Source of the DNA: Mariniphaga sp041686935
GTDB taxonomy: Bacteria; Bacteroidota; Bacteroidia; Bacteroidales; Prolixibacteraceae
Direction of reading: 5' to 3'
Assembly (NCBI GenBank): GCA_041686935.1
Contig: JAWLCW010000021.1
Span: 49,647-113,646, forward strand
Length of the DNA: 64,000 nucleotides
Position 1 is the first letter of the stretch. The number at the start of each line of letters is the position of its first letter. A program made the translations under genes and the position numbers. A model generated the notes under the pieces. It was not told the origin of the DNA, searched no databases, and saw nothing but the letters and a program-made list of their open reading frames with translations. Positions 7,986 to 17,521 of the stretch are shown one piece after another.

Positions 7986-9086
7986 ATGGCTTTAAAATGC
8001 GGAATTGTTGGTTTGCCTAATGTGGGAAAATCTACATTATTCAATTGTTTGTCGAGTGCCAAAGCGCAATCGGCAAACTTTCCTTTTTGTACCATTGAGC
8101 CGAACATGGGCGTAATTACGGTGCCTGATGAAAGGTTGATTAAACTGGCTGAAATTGATAAACCCAGGAGGATTGTGCCAACAACTGTTGAAATTTTGGA
8201 TATTGCCGGTTTGGTAAAAGGCGCCAGCAAAGGCGAAGGACTTGGAAATCAGTTTTTGGGCAATATTCGCGAAACCGATGCAATTATTCATGTGTTACGC
8301 TGTTTTGATAACGATAATATTACACACGTAGATGGTTCGATTGACCCTGTTCGCGACAAGGAAGTGATTGACACCGAACTGCAGTTAAAAGACCTGGAAA
8401 CCATTGAAGGGCGTATTGAAAAACTTGAAAAACAAGCCAAACATGGCACCGACCCCAGAACAAAAAAAATGTATGAACTGGCTGTCAGATATAAGGAAGT
8501 ACTTGAAAAAGGGCAGTCGGCCCGCACACTAAAACTTTATGAAGAAGAGGCACGTATTGCCAGAGAGTTTTTCCTGCTTACAAACAAACCGGTATTGTAT
8601 GCCTGCAATGTGGACGAGGCTTCGGCAAGAACAGGCAATAAATATGTTGAGGCATTAAAGGGGGCAATTAAAAATGAAAATGCCGAATTACTGGTTATTG
8701 CTGCGGCAACTGAAGCCGATATTGCTGAACTGGAGGAATACGAGGAAAAACAGCTTTTTCTGGAAGAACTGGGACTGGACGAACCAGGTGTAAATAAACT
8801 TATTCATTCTGCCTACCGGTTGTTAAACCTGCAAACTTTTTTTACTACGGGACCTGATGAAAGCCGCGCCTGGACCTTTGTGCAAGGTACAAAAGCGCCC
8901 AAAGCTGCCGGAATTATCCATTCCGATTTTGAAAAAGGATTTATCCGTGCCGAGGTTATTAAATTCGATGATTATATCAGACTGGGTTCGGAACATGCCT
9001 GCCGCGATGCAGGGAAAATAGCCATTGAAGGAAAGGAATATGTTGTGAAAGACGGTGATATTATGCACTTTAGATTTAATGTTTAA
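7986..9086 (+). CDS. ychF: Redox-regulated ATPase YchF (Obg-like)
   Basis: Conserved 366-aa P-loop ATPase of the Obg family that binds ribosomes. The Walker A motif is GLPNVGKSTLFN (9-20), switch II shows DIAGLVKGASKGEGLGNQF, and the base-recognition motif reads NVDE (about 206-209) rather than NKxD, the change that gives YchF its preference for ATP. A C-terminal TGS domain (about 281-364) ends in VKDGDIMHFRFNV. It is monocistronic, has its own TAnnTTTG promoter, and a long hairpin terminator follows. Confidence 0.97.
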   Translation: MALKCGIVGLPNVGKSTLFNCLSSAKAQSANFPFCTIEPNMGVITVPDERLIKLAEIDKPRRIVPTTVEILDIAGLVKGASKGEGLGNQFLGNIRETDAIIHVLRCFDNDNITHVDGSIDPVRDKEVIDTELQLKDLETIEGRIEKLEKQAKHGTDPRTKKMYELAVRYKEVLEKGQSARTLKLYEEEARIAREFFLLTNKPVLYACNVDEASARTGNKYVEALKGAIKNENAELLVIAAATEADIAELEEYEEKQLFLEELGLDEPGVNKLIHSAYRLLNLQTFFTTGPDESRAWTFVQGTKAPKAAGIIHSDFEKGFIRAEVIKFDDYIRLGSEHACRDAGKIAIEGKEYVVKDGDIMHFRFNV

Positions 9087-9130
9087 TCGGTTTCATTTCA
9101 GTCTGATTCCGAAGAATATAATTCCGAACG

Positions 9131-9167
9131 AAAAAGGGTTGACTGGTTTTACCAGTCAACCCTTTTT
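9131..9167. terminator. Bidirectional hairpin terminator between ychF and yajC
   Basis: A perfect 17-bp stem with a TTT loop. The core arms are AGGGTTGACTGGT and ACCAGTCAACCCT, extended by four A and four T, so either strand ends in a U-tract. It separates the convergent ychF and yajC genes. Confidence 0.92.
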
Positions 9168-9186
9168 AGGTTTTAAAAGCCTTTAA

Positions 9187-9504
9187 TTACCGCTGTTGCG
9201 GTGCATCGCTCATGTCTTTAATAATTCCGTTTTTATCCACTTTAATGTGAATGTCTTTCGCTATTTCAAGAATAATTGTGGTTTCTTTAACTTCAATTAT
9301 ACGTCCGTAAATTCCACCGGTAGTTACTACTTTATCGCCTTTTGACAGGCTTTCGCGAAATTTCCGCACTTCTTTCTGTCGTTTCATTTGCGGCCGAATC
9401 ATAAAAAAATAGAAAACGACCACAATAAGCAGTAATGGAAGGAAACTCATCAACGGATTGGCATCCTGCCCTTCAGGTTGCATCATTAATAAATTGTCTA
9501 TCAT
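9187..9504 (-). CDS. yajC: Preprotein translocase subunit YajC
   Basis: 105-aa single-pass inner membrane protein that associates with SecDF and YidC during protein export. One transmembrane helix (about 18-38, PLLLIVVVFYFFMIRPQMKR) is followed by the conserved cytoplasmic segment FRESLSKGDKVVTTGGIYGR. Length and motif are those of YajC. It lies 95 bp after nusB, the usual neighbour in Bacteroidota, but has its own possible promoter in the gap. Confidence 0.96.
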   Translation of the reverse strand: MIDNLLMMQPEGQDANPLMSFLPLLLIVVVFYFFMIRPQMKRQKEVRKFRESLSKGDKVVTTGGIYGRIIEVKETTIILEIAKDIHIKVDKNGIIKDMSDAPQQR

Positions 9505-9551
9505 TTTTAAGTATTTAAATGTTAATAATCAATCGTTTGTTTTATTTCTGG

Positions 9552-9559
9552 CAAAAGTA
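9552..9559 (-). promoter_or_regulatory. Candidate -7 element of yajC
   Basis: On the minus strand TACTTTTG matches TAnnTTTG and lies 47 bp upstream of the yajC start codon, in the 95-bp gap after nusB. No -33 TTTG is evident. Confidence 0.4.
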
Positions 9560-9599
9560 ACCATTTGTTTTGGTTTTTAGTATTGGCTTTTAATCTATT

Positions 9600-10553
9600 T
9601 TATTGTAATTCACCAATCAAACCCCTCCCTGTTTTGTTTATTTTCCCTGATTTTTTGAGGTCTTTCAATGCTTTATCAAGGATTCCGTTGATAAAATTCC
9701 GGCTTTTTTCCGTGCTGTAAAACTTTGAAAGTTCAATATATTCGTTTAGCGTAACTTTTGTTGGAATTGACGGAAAATAAATAAATTCGGTTGCAGCCAG
9801 TTGCATAATCAGAATATCCATAAATGCAATCCGATCCAAATCCCAGTTTTTGGAATGTTCTTTTATTAGTTCAAGAAGTTCGTCGTGGTTTATGATTGAT
9901 TTTCGCAACAAATCTCTGGCAAAATCCCTGTCATCCTGGTCTTTAAACATTGGCATCAGGTTTTGGTCTGAACCGGAGTGCGGATGAAATTTTTTCAGGG
10001 TTTTCGAAATCATAGAAACTGTAAACTCAATGTCATCGTTCCAGTAAATGCTCATTTCTTCCAGAACTTCGTCTAAATCTTCGGCTAACAGAATTATATT
10101 ATTTAATAGCTTGTCAATAAATTTCCGGTCGTCTAAAAAAGAGCGGTTTTTATCGGCCATGTATTCATTGTAAAAATCCGATTCTGTCAGAAACAGGTAA
10201 AGTTCTTTAATTAACTCAGGATGGTTTACCCAACTTAATTTTTGCTGACTTATGTAAGCATGGAGCTGCCGGTTTTCACGCAGAAGCTGAATTATTTGAT
10301 TGCTTATAAATTTTGTGTTCGGATTTAAATCCTCGTATGTCGGCTGGTGTTTGTTTTTTTTAATTTCGATTCGCTGTTCAGCGTAATCGGCTATTTCAAT
10401 AACCAGTACCAATAAGAAGTGGTAAAGATCGTATGTTTTCCGAATGCAAAAAAACAATTCCTTTTCCGCGTTGTTAAGCGATTTGTCTTCTGAGGTATAA
10501 TAGGCATACAACACTTGCAGTACCTTGGTTCGGATAATCCTTCTGCTAATCAT
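9600..10553 (-). CDS. nusB: Transcription antitermination factor NusB
   Basis: 317-aa protein whose C-terminal part (about 175-305) is the helical NusB RNA-binding domain, which joins NusE/S10 on boxA RNA in rRNA operons. The N-terminus MISRRIIRTKVLQVLYAYY is the NusB first helix. The middle is a long helical insertion, so the protein is about twice the 140 aa of the E. coli form. This enlarged type is usual in Bacteroidota. The near-C-terminal KVTLNEYIELSKFYSTEKSR is the conserved signature. Neighbour yajC supports the call. Confidence 0.93.
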   Translation of the reverse strand: MISRRIIRTKVLQVLYAYYTSEDKSLNNAEKELFFCIRKTYDLYHFLLVLVIEIADYAEQRIEIKKNKHQPTYEDLNPNTKFISNQIIQLLRENRQLHAYISQQKLSWVNHPELIKELYLFLTESDFYNEYMADKNRSFLDDRKFIDKLLNNIILLAEDLDEVLEEMSIYWNDDIEFTVSMISKTLKKFHPHSGSDQNLMPMFKDQDDRDFARDLLRKSIINHDELLELIKEHSKNWDLDRIAFMDILIMQLAATEFIYFPSIPTKVTLNEYIELSKFYSTEKSRNFINGILDKALKDLKKSGKINKTGRGLIGELQ

Positions 10554-10581
10554 GCTTTAATGAACTTCTTTATTTTGTGCG

Positions 10582-10589
10582 CAAAAATA
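10582..10589 (-). promoter_or_regulatory. Candidate -7 element of nusB
   Basis: TATTTTTG on the minus strand matches TAnnTTTG and is followed by C. It lies 29 bp before the nusB start codon. The -33 region has no perfect TTTG. Confidence 0.45.
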
Positions 10590-10649
10590 GCACTTTTTAA
10601 GTAACATTGAAGTATTCCTTTAAATTTCAGGAAAAAGAGAAATGCAACG

Positions 10650-12119
10650 TTAATTTTGGTTCATCTTCAGGCATTCAAATACATCGGAAAGTGAATCTTT
10701 GTTTTCAGACAATACAAAAAGTTTATCTTCCTTTTCAATAATGGTTGCGCCATTCGGAGTTATATATTTTTTTCCTCTTAATATGAAAGAAATCAAAGTG
10801 GTAGGAGGTAATCCCAATTGAACAATTTTTTTGCCTGCAACAGGGCTGTTTTGGGGTATATGAATTTCGGTAAGCAACGACTTTATACTGTCTGACAATT
10901 CCATGTCTGCTTTCGTTCTTTTTTTAAGTTCTTCAGGCAAAGTAAGTTTCAGCAAGCTTGCAACTTTTGGCAAAGTGGTACCTTGAATTATTACTGACGT
11001 AATTGAAACAAAAAATACAATATCAAAAATCATGTTGGCTTTTTCGGCTCCGGCCAGCAGTGGGTAGGTGGCAAATACAATGGGAACAGCACCTCTGAGG
11101 CCAACCCATGAAAGAAACCATCTGCTGCGGCCATTCACTTTAAATGGCGACAAGCTGACAAATACACTTAACGGACGCGCAACAAAAATTAAAAATGTCG
11201 ATATAACCAATCCAATTCCTATAACAGGAACAATTTGGCTCGGAAAAACAAGTAATCCAAGTGTTAGAAAAAGAACGATTTGCATGAGCCAGGCAAAACT
11301 GTCGAACGATTTTAAAATTTTCTTTTTATGAATTAAGTCCTGTTCTCCTAAAAAAACCGAGGACAGATAAACCGCCAAAAACCCGTTTCCTCCAACAAAA
11401 TTGGTAAAAGAGAAAGTGAAAAACATAATGGCAATAACCAAAACAATGTAAAGGCCCTCATAGTCGAGACGAATTCTGTTGATGAACCAGGTACTGAGTT
11501 TTCCCAAAACCAGGCCCAAAATTGCGCCAAGAATCAACTGGCTTAAAAACATAGGGATTATTCCTAAAAGGGATGAATGCTGATTTACTACCAACCCGGT
11601 AAAAACTATGGTCAAAATATAGGCCATTGGGTCGTTGCTTCCACTCTCCAACTCAAGGGTTGGCCTGAGGTTTCCCTTCAGTGCAATGCTTTTTGAACGC
11701 AAAATGGAAAAAACTGCAGCAGAATCGGTTGAAGAAACAATAGAACCCAAAAGCAGCCCTTCATACAATGTAAAATCAGTAATTGCCCAAACAAACAGGC
11801 CAACTGAAAATGCCGTCAGCATTACACCAAGCGTTGAAAGCGAAATACCCCGCCAAAGCACAGGTTTAATCAGTTTCCAGTCGGTATCCAGACCACCGGA
11901 AAAAAGAATAAAGTTTAGGGCAACAATTCCAATAAACTGGGCTGTTTTGGGATTGTCGAAATAAATGCCGCCGACCCCTTCCGAACCTGCTAGCATACCA
12001 ATGGATATAAACAGAATGAGCACTGGAACACCAAACTTGAATGATGTTTTACCGGCAAAAAGAGAAATAAATAAAAGTATGGAACCTATTAGTAATATGT
12101 TTTCAGTAGTTAAAGTCAT
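10650..12119 (-). CDS. Potassium/proton antiporter, CvrA/NhaP2 type
   Basis: 489-aa CPA1 antiporter of the inner membrane. Residues about 1-390 form roughly twelve hydrophobic helices, including the conserved SSTDSAAVFSILRSK (about 129-143), where the Asp belongs to the ion path, and the SGSNDPMAY segment. The C-terminal cytoplasmic part (about 405-485) is a TrkA-C/RCK-C ligand domain (PVAGKKIVQLGLPPTTLISF). In E. coli, CvrA/NhaP2 exports K+ and supports volume control. A second, Kef-type antiporter lies 90 bp upstream on the same strand, so the two may act together in K+ and pH balance. Confidence 0.92.
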   Translation of the reverse strand: MTLTTENILLIGSILLFISLFAGKTSFKFGVPVLILFISIGMLAGSEGVGGIYFDNPKTAQFIGIVALNFILFSGGLDTDWKLIKPVLWRGISLSTLGVMLTAFSVGLFVWAITDFTLYEGLLLGSIVSSTDSAAVFSILRSKSIALKGNLRPTLELESGSNDPMAYILTIVFTGLVVNQHSSLLGIIPMFLSQLILGAILGLVLGKLSTWFINRIRLDYEGLYIVLVIAIMFFTFSFTNFVGGNGFLAVYLSSVFLGEQDLIHKKKILKSFDSFAWLMQIVLFLTLGLLVFPSQIVPVIGIGLVISTFLIFVARPLSVFVSLSPFKVNGRSRWFLSWVGLRGAVPIVFATYPLLAGAEKANMIFDIVFFVSITSVIIQGTTLPKVASLLKLTLPEELKKRTKADMELSDSIKSLLTEIHIPQNSPVAGKKIVQLGLPPTTLISFILRGKKYITPNGATIIEKEDKLFVLSENKDSLSDVFECLKMNQN

Positions 12120-12208
12120 TTACTTTAATTCGTTATTTAATACTTACAAAAGGTGCCTGTAGTTTTGGCACGAAAAATACTTTAATTTTTTAATATGTGA
12201 AGGAGAAT

Positions 12209-13879
12209 TTAACTTTCTTTCGTCTTTTCGGTTAAATCCAACAAATAGGTATTAAAGAAGTTTGATGCGGCCATTTTGTAAGGTGATAATATTCCATCCA
12301 CAGAATATTGTTTAAACAATCCAATGTTTCGTTCGTTGCGAATTGAAACAAATATTTTCCCCTGGTATCCATTTTTTTTCAGTTCTTTTATCAGGTGCAA
12401 TGAATATTCTGTTTCAGGAATAGTTATTACGATGCACTTTGCATTTTGGTAGGGTATATGTTCCAGAATATCAGCATTATCCACATCTCCATAAACAATT
12501 TTCCTGTTTTTTCTTTTCCAGTCTTTTAAAATTTCAGGATCAAAATCAATTCCCAAATAACTTATATGTTTGTGCTGGTCTATTGTTTCAGCAATTTTAC
12601 TGCCGAAGCGTCCAAGACCAAAAATGATAACATCCGCATTTTCAACGACTGACGATAATTCACTCATCTCTTTTAGCGGCCCTTTTCTTTCAAATATTTT
12701 CAGTAATGGTGAAACATACTCGAACAGCGTGTGAGAGTACAAAATTAGGTAAGTTGATAGCCCAATGGTAATCAGTCCAACCAGAGTAATTAAGCCAACA
12801 GTTTCTTCTGTAATATGCCCGGCTGCCAATCCCAGACCTGCAAAAATGAGTGAAAATTCACTGATTTGTGCAACCGTCAAACCTGCCAGAAAGGAAGTGC
12901 TTTTGCGGTAACCCATTATTCCCATAATTATCAAAACGATTATCGGGTTCCCAATTAAAACAAACGCTGAAAAAATTATGGCTGGCGAAACCTGATCGCC
13001 TATAACAGCAAGGTTGAGGTTAGCTCCGAGGTTTACAAAAAAGAATAGCAGCAAAAAATCCCTAATACTAACCAACCGGCTGCTGATTACATCTTTGAAT
13101 TGTGATGAAGCCAGGCTCAATCCCGCCAAAAAAGCGCCCACTTCACGGCTGAACCCCATCAATTCACTTACCGATGCCAGAGTAACAGCCCAGGCAATTG
13201 CAAAAAGGCTAAGCATTTCCTGCGATTTTGCCAAAAAACTGCTGAGGTTGGGAATTATCCATTTCATTGCCCCCAGCGTCATTACCAGCAAAACAACACC
13301 GGTGAGAATGGTCCTTATTATTTCTCCGGCCAAACTCAGTTCCTTTTCTCTTCCCATTGCCGAAATAATAATCATAACAACAATTACAACAATGTCCTGA
13401 ACAATAAGAAAACCTACTGCAATCTGACCATGAAGCGTGTTAATTTCTTTTTTATCCGATAATAGTTTTACAATTATTATGGTGCTTGAAAAAGTTAGGG
13501 CAACAGCAATGTAAAAACTGTGTAAAGAAGAAAATCCCAGGCCCAGACCAATAAAATAACCTATTAATGATGTAAAAATGATTTGACCTATTCCGGTAAG
13601 CAAGGCAATCTTTCCAACCGATTTTATAATTCGTAAATCGAGTTTTAGCCCAACAATGAACAGTAACACAGCTATACCAACTTCGGCCAAAAGATCAATT
13701 TTGTCATGCGATTTTACCATATCGAGTACCGAAGGCCCCACCAGGATCCCGAGAAATATAAACATGACAATAAGAGGCTGTTTTAAAAATTGTCCCAGCG
13801 CGCCTAAAATTGCAGCCAAAAAAAGGATGATGGCAAGTTCGTAAAAAGGATATTCGGTTAGTATGTTCAGCCAGTTCAT
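12209..13879 (-). CDS. Kef-type cation/proton antiporter with TrkA-N domain
   Basis: 556-aa CPA2 antiporter. The first 390 residues are membrane helices, with the ion-binding-site helix seen around FSREVGAFLAGLSLASSQFKD. A cytoplasmic RCK-N/TrkA-N domain follows (about 410-535) with the dinucleotide-binding motif IIFGLGRFGSKIAE and an acidic second-strand end (GIDFDPE). Similar to YbaL/KefC/KefB. The start codon overlaps the restored stop of the upstream universal stress protein frame (ATGA), which suggests a coupled operon. Substrate (K+ or Na+) is not determined by sequence. Confidence 0.9.
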   Translation of the reverse strand: MNWLNILTEYPFYELAIILFLAAILGALGQFLKQPLIVMFIFLGILVGPSVLDMVKSHDKIDLLAEVGIAVLLFIVGLKLDLRIIKSVGKIALLTGIGQIIFTSLIGYFIGLGLGFSSLHSFYIAVALTFSSTIIIVKLLSDKKEINTLHGQIAVGFLIVQDIVVIVVMIIISAMGREKELSLAGEIIRTILTGVVLLVMTLGAMKWIIPNLSSFLAKSQEMLSLFAIAWAVTLASVSELMGFSREVGAFLAGLSLASSQFKDVISSRLVSIRDFLLLFFFVNLGANLNLAVIGDQVSPAIIFSAFVLIGNPIIVLIIMGIMGYRKSTSFLAGLTVAQISEFSLIFAGLGLAAGHITEETVGLITLVGLITIGLSTYLILYSHTLFEYVSPLLKIFERKGPLKEMSELSSVVENADVIIFGLGRFGSKIAETIDQHKHISYLGIDFDPEILKDWKRKNRKIVYGDVDNADILEHIPYQNAKCIVITIPETEYSLHLIKELKKNGYQGKIFVSIRNERNIGLFKQYSVDGILSPYKMAASNFFNTYLLDLTEKTKES

Positions 13880-14698
13880 GATGGAATAATTATTAACGGT
13901 AAAGAATTATCATGCACCATGTCGTTTATCAAAAAATTACGGAATAAGTGGTCGGAAATATTCCGCGAACCCCTTTGTACCACAAGCATCGTATTTGGAT
14001 TTTCGTGCACAAATTCTCTGATTTCATTAAATGCCGATTCACCTTCAAATAAATCGTAAGTGCAGGGAATATTATGCTGGCACTCCTGGCTAAGATTTAC
14101 AAGATATTTCGTGTGATTTTTTTAAATTATCATCCGGGGTAACCACTGAAATAAAATGTACTAATTCGATAAAATCCTGAACAACTTTTAAAAAGTCATT
14201 GAATAATTTTCGGTTAAGTGGGTATCTGTAAGTAACTGCCACGGTTAGCGTTTGCGGGGTATGTACTTCGTAATGCGGAGGGACAGTAATGATTGTAAAA
14301 TTTAATTTGTCGATAATTTTTAGCGCAGTGCTACCTATAAAATATTTTTTAAAAATGCCGGCACCTTCGGTTCCCAGAATCACCAAATCATTATATTTTT
14401 TGCCCAGGAAATTTTTTAAAGAAACGATGAGTTCCTTCTCAAAAATTTGAACATCTACCGGAAAATTTTTATCAAAGTGCTTTTTTATCAAACTATTCAA
14501 TTCTGTAAGGGCTTTGTTTTTTTCAAAAAGGATGATTCGCCTTCTGCTTACAATATCAGCCATTGCAGGCACTGAGTATGTGATTTGATGTATAACCAAA
14601 ACTTCTGAATTAATGATTTCAGACCATTTTTTTGCCAGCTTTAACAAAACCTCTGTTTGCGGAGAAAAATCAAGTAAAACCACCAATCTTGTTTTCAT
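13876..14698 (-). pseudogene. Tandem universal stress protein, frameshifted at an A7 run
   Basis: A two-domain UspA-type protein split by one base. The first frame gives about 200 aa with an intact Usp domain (LVVLLDFSPQTEVLLKLAKK; LVILGTEGAGIFKK; STALKIIDKLNFTIITVPP) and ends soon after VVTPDDNLKK. Removing one A from the A7 run (T7 on the plus strand at 14117-14123) restores a frame through MLVVQRGSRNISDHLFRN and PLIIIPS, the end of a second Usp domain, for a total of about 273 aa. That frame ends at 13876 and overlaps the antiporter start by 4 bp. The start at 14698 is preferred because AGGA sits directly before the earlier ATG. True mutation, slippage or sequencing error are all possible. 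Confidence 0.82.
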
Positions 14699-14799
14699 TA
14701 ACATTCCTGTTATTTCTTTTTTGTTAATATACAGGATATTCTTTTAAAGGTTTCTGTTAAAGTCAGGAAATTTGGCTGTTTTACGACACACCGGATTTC

Positions 14800-15594
14800 C
14801 TAAAACACTCCGGTATGATTTGTATTGTCGGGCCTGAAATGGCCTGGAAAATTTGGTTTCTCTTTTTTTGTGTTTTTTCTTTTGTCTGCGTTTTCGCGGG
14901 TGGGTTCTGAAATTTGTTTTACTTCTTCGCCTTCTTCTGTGGTGATGTCCTCAATTTCTTCCTCTTCTTCCCAGTCAAATTTATCGCGACGAATAATGTA
15001 GTTCCGGTAATAAAAAGCCAGCACCACACCCGAAACCGCGCCCCACAAGTGGCCTTCCCATGAAATTTTCGGGTCGATGGGAAAAATGCCCCAGATTAAC
15101 CCACCGTAAAGAAAAACCACAACCACCGAGAACGTAAGCAACCGTAGGTCGTTACGAATTACACCGCTCACAAAATGAAAGGCAGCCATGGCGTAAACTA
15201 CTCCGCTGGCGCCAATATGCCAGGCTTCGCGTCCGGCAAACCAAACCAGCAGCCCCGATAAAAAGTAAAGCAGAAAAAATATCTGGTACGAAATGCGCCG
15301 GTAATAATAGATGAGCATAACCATCAGTATGAAAAAGGGAATGGAGTTGGACATCAGGTGATTGAAACTGGAATGAATAAACGGCGAAAGGAAAATACCG
15401 GGTAACCCTTTCCAGTGCAGCGGGTAAACGCCAAGCTTTACAAAGCTCAGCGAGGTGCTCACCTCAATAATTTCTACCATCCAGAATAAAATCACGAACG
15501 CTGCCGGAATGACAAGGCTGTGGAAAAATATCCTTTTTTCCATTTCCGGGTCCAGCTTGCGCGGATTACTTGGATAGTAAGTAAATAAACGCAT
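14800..15594 (-). CDS. Rhomboid-family intramembrane serine protease
   Basis: 264-aa polytopic membrane protein. The catalytic serine is in HIGASGVVYA (Ser130) and the catalytic histidine in WEGHLWGAVSG (His182). The asparagine-containing segment HSSFNHLMSN (about 75-84) fits the HxxxN-type motif of the rhomboid second helix. A highly acidic cytoplasmic tail follows (about 205-264, EEEEEIEDITTEEGEE). Rhomboids cleave membrane proteins within the bilayer. The substrate is unknown. It ends 6 bp... upstream it is preceded on the same strand by a threonine aldolase gene (gap 6 bp), so they share a transcript. Confidence 0.93.
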   Translation of the reverse strand: MRLFTYYPSNPRKLDPEMEKRIFFHSLVIPAAFVILFWMVEIIEVSTSLSFVKLGVYPLHWKGLPGIFLSPFIHSSFNHLMSNSIPFFILMVMLIYYYRRISYQIFFLLYFLSGLLVWFAGREAWHIGASGVVYAMAAFHFVSGVIRNDLRLLTFSVVVVFLYGGLIWGIFPIDPKISWEGHLWGAVSGVVLAFYYRNYIIRRDKFDWEEEEEIEDITTEEGEEVKQISEPTRENADKRKNTKKEKPNFPGHFRPDNTNHTGVF

Positions 15595-15600
15595 AAATGA

Positions 15601-16638
15601 TTAATTGGAGCTTTTTTCAATTAGCTTTTTTATCAACTCTACAAACTCATAAATTTCTTCTTCCGTTGTATCAAACGAGGTCATCCAGCGCACTTCCGAA
15701 CGTTTTTCATTCCACATGTAAAAGAAAAACTTTTGCTGCAAAGGTTTAATTATTTTCGGCGGTACTTCGGCAAAAACCCCGTTGGCTTCCACCGGCTGGG
15801 TGATTTTTATTTCCGGAATTTTAGAGGCTTCAGCTTCCAGCAGTTTGGCCATTTTATTGGCATGGGTGGCCGTTTCTTTCCACAAATCGTTTTCGAAATA
15901 GGCCAGAAACTGTGCGCCCACAAACCGCATTTTAGAATAAAGCTGCATGCTTTGTTTGCGCAGGTATTTGGTGTAAGTGGTCAACTCCGGATTGAAAAAC
16001 AGCACCGCTTCGCCCATCATCATACCGTTTTTGGTGCCGCCGAACGAAAGCACATCCACGCCGCAGTCTTTGGTGAATGTTTTGAATTCCAGGTTCAGCG
16101 AAACGGCGGCATTGGCAATACGGGCGCCGTCCATGTGCAGCAGCATGTTGTTCCGGTGGGCCAAACCGGCAAGTGCCCGAATCTCTTCCGGCTGATAAAC
16201 GGTTCCCATTTCGGTTACCTGCGAGATGGAAATAACCCGCGGCTGCGAATGGTGCTCAAAATCAAATCCTTTCAGGTGTTGCTGAATCCTTTCAGGTTTG
16301 AGTTTCCCGTTTACCGGTTCCACCGGAAGCAGTTTGCACCCGGTAAATTTTTCAGGCGCACCGCACTCATCTTCTTCAATGTGGGCGGTTTCGGCACAAA
16401 TGATGGAATGGAAGCTTCGGGTAACTGTGGAAAGTCCCAAAACATTGGCCCCGGTTCCGTTAAACACAAAAAATACCTCGGTTTCCTGACCGAATTTTTC
16501 TTTAAAAGCACCGATGGCTTTTTGGGTAAACGGGTCGTCGCCGTATCCTTTCACATGTCCGTGATTGGTTTCGCTCATCGCCTTCAGGATGGCCGGGTGC
16601 ACCCCCGAGTTGTTATCGCTTGCAAATCCTTTTTTCAT
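15601..16638 (-). CDS. Low-specificity L-threonine aldolase family enzyme
   Basis: 345-aa PLP-dependent enzyme of the beta-eliminating lyase/threonine aldolase family, which cleaves L-threonine or L-allo-threonine to glycine and acetaldehyde. Visible are the N-terminal FASDNNSGVHPAIL, the aspartate that pairs with the PLP ring in HMDGARIANA (about 169-178), and the Schiff-base lysine in SFGGTKNGMMMGEA (about 200-213). Length is standard. It shares a strand with the rhomboid gene 6 bp downstream. The 190 bp upstream to the divergent GPP34 gene hold both promoters. Confidence 0.93.
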   Translation of the reverse strand: MKKGFASDNNSGVHPAILKAMSETNHGHVKGYGDDPFTQKAIGAFKEKFGQETEVFFVFNGTGANVLGLSTVTRSFHSIICAETAHIEEDECGAPEKFTGCKLLPVEPVNGKLKPERIQQHLKGFDFEHHSQPRVISISQVTEMGTVYQPEEIRALAGLAHRNNMLLHMDGARIANAAVSLNLEFKTFTKDCGVDVLSFGGTKNGMMMGEAVLFFNPELTTYTKYLRKQSMQLYSKMRFVGAQFLAYFENDLWKETATHANKMAKLLEAEASKIPEIKITQPVEANGVFAEVPPKIIKPLQQKFFFYMWNEKRSEVRWMTSFDTTEEEIYEFVELIKKLIEKSSN

Positions 16639-16828
16639 TTAATAAAAATTGTTTGTTTTTAATGGTATTATATTGAACTCGCATGAGTTTTAATGATCGT
16701 ATTGAGAGTAAATATTTTACATGCCCGTTTCATACTTTTCGTAAATTTTTAATATTCACCGGATTCTTTGTAACTTCAACCGGTATTTATGTACATGTAA
16801 AGAAAGAAAAAATCATACGTTTATAAAA

Positions 16829-17506
16829 ATGGAAAAATCAACGTCGCTTTCCGAAAAACTGTATTTGCTTTCTGTCCATCCGCAAAAAGGAGGGATTTTA
16901 TTCTCTGCCGGTACCGCGTTTAATTATGCTTCCATCGGCGCTTTGATTCTTGAACTGGTTCTGGAGAAAAACATTGCCGTTGAAGACAAGCGGGTGAAGA
17001 TTCTTGGATTGAACAGTAAAAATTCGCTGCACAGGTTTATGCTTGACAAGATGAAAGATGCGAAGAAACCTTACAAGGTTAGCCGGTGGATTCATAAATT
17101 TAATTTTTCGTTTAAACACATTCGCCGCGAAATTGAATCGGGCCTGGTGCAAAAGCGAATGATTCGTTTGGAAGAAAAACGGTTTTTGTTTATCCGGTGG
17201 AAAAAGCCGTTTCTTTTGAATAAACAGGCTGTTATTAAGCTACAGTCCGATGTCGAAAATCAGATTCTTCAGGGAACCGGTAACGAGGAGGAAATTATGC
17301 TGTTAACCCTTATCAAACCTTGCGGATTGCTGAAAAGAGTTGTGCCGGATAAAGATAAACGGAAAATTGCCGGCAAAAAACTGAAACAAATGATGGAAGA
17401 GAACCAGGTTTCGGAAGCTGTTAGTGCTGCAATTGCAGCTGCTCATGCGGTGGCCATATCTGTTGCTGCATCCTCCGCCGCTGTGGCAGCAAGTGCTTCC
17501 AGGTAA
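16829..17506 (+). CDS. GPP34 family protein
   Basis: 225-aa homologue of the Golgi phosphoprotein 3 (GPP34) fold. The signatures are LSEKLYLLSVHPQKGGI at the N-terminus, the helix FNYASIGALILELVLEKNI, and EEEIMLLTLIKPCGLLKRVV near residue 152. In eukaryotes GOLPH3 binds phosphatidylinositol 4-phosphate. The function of bacterial members is not established. The last 35 residues are nearly all Ala, Val and Ser (AAIAAAHAVAISVAAS), an extreme helical tail that could lie on a membrane. A photolyase gene follows after 15 bp, so the two are co-transcribed. Confidence 0.85.
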   Translation: MEKSTSLSEKLYLLSVHPQKGGILFSAGTAFNYASIGALILELVLEKNIAVEDKRVKILGLNSKNSLHRFMLDKMKDAKKPYKVSRWIHKFNFSFKHIRREIESGLVQKRMIRLEEKRFLFIRWKKPFLLNKQAVIKLQSDVENQILQGTGNEEEIMLLTLIKPCGLLKRVVPDKDKRKIAGKKLKQMMEENQVSEAVSAAIAAAHAVAISVAASSAAVAASASR

Positions 17507-17521
17507 TCAGAATCAAATTTT

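Noticed and set aside
15733..16662. 309-codon frame opposite the threonine aldolase gene
   Set aside because: Long only because it mirrors a GC-richer coding strand. Its translation is Phe/His/Gln-rich and has no recognisable motif.
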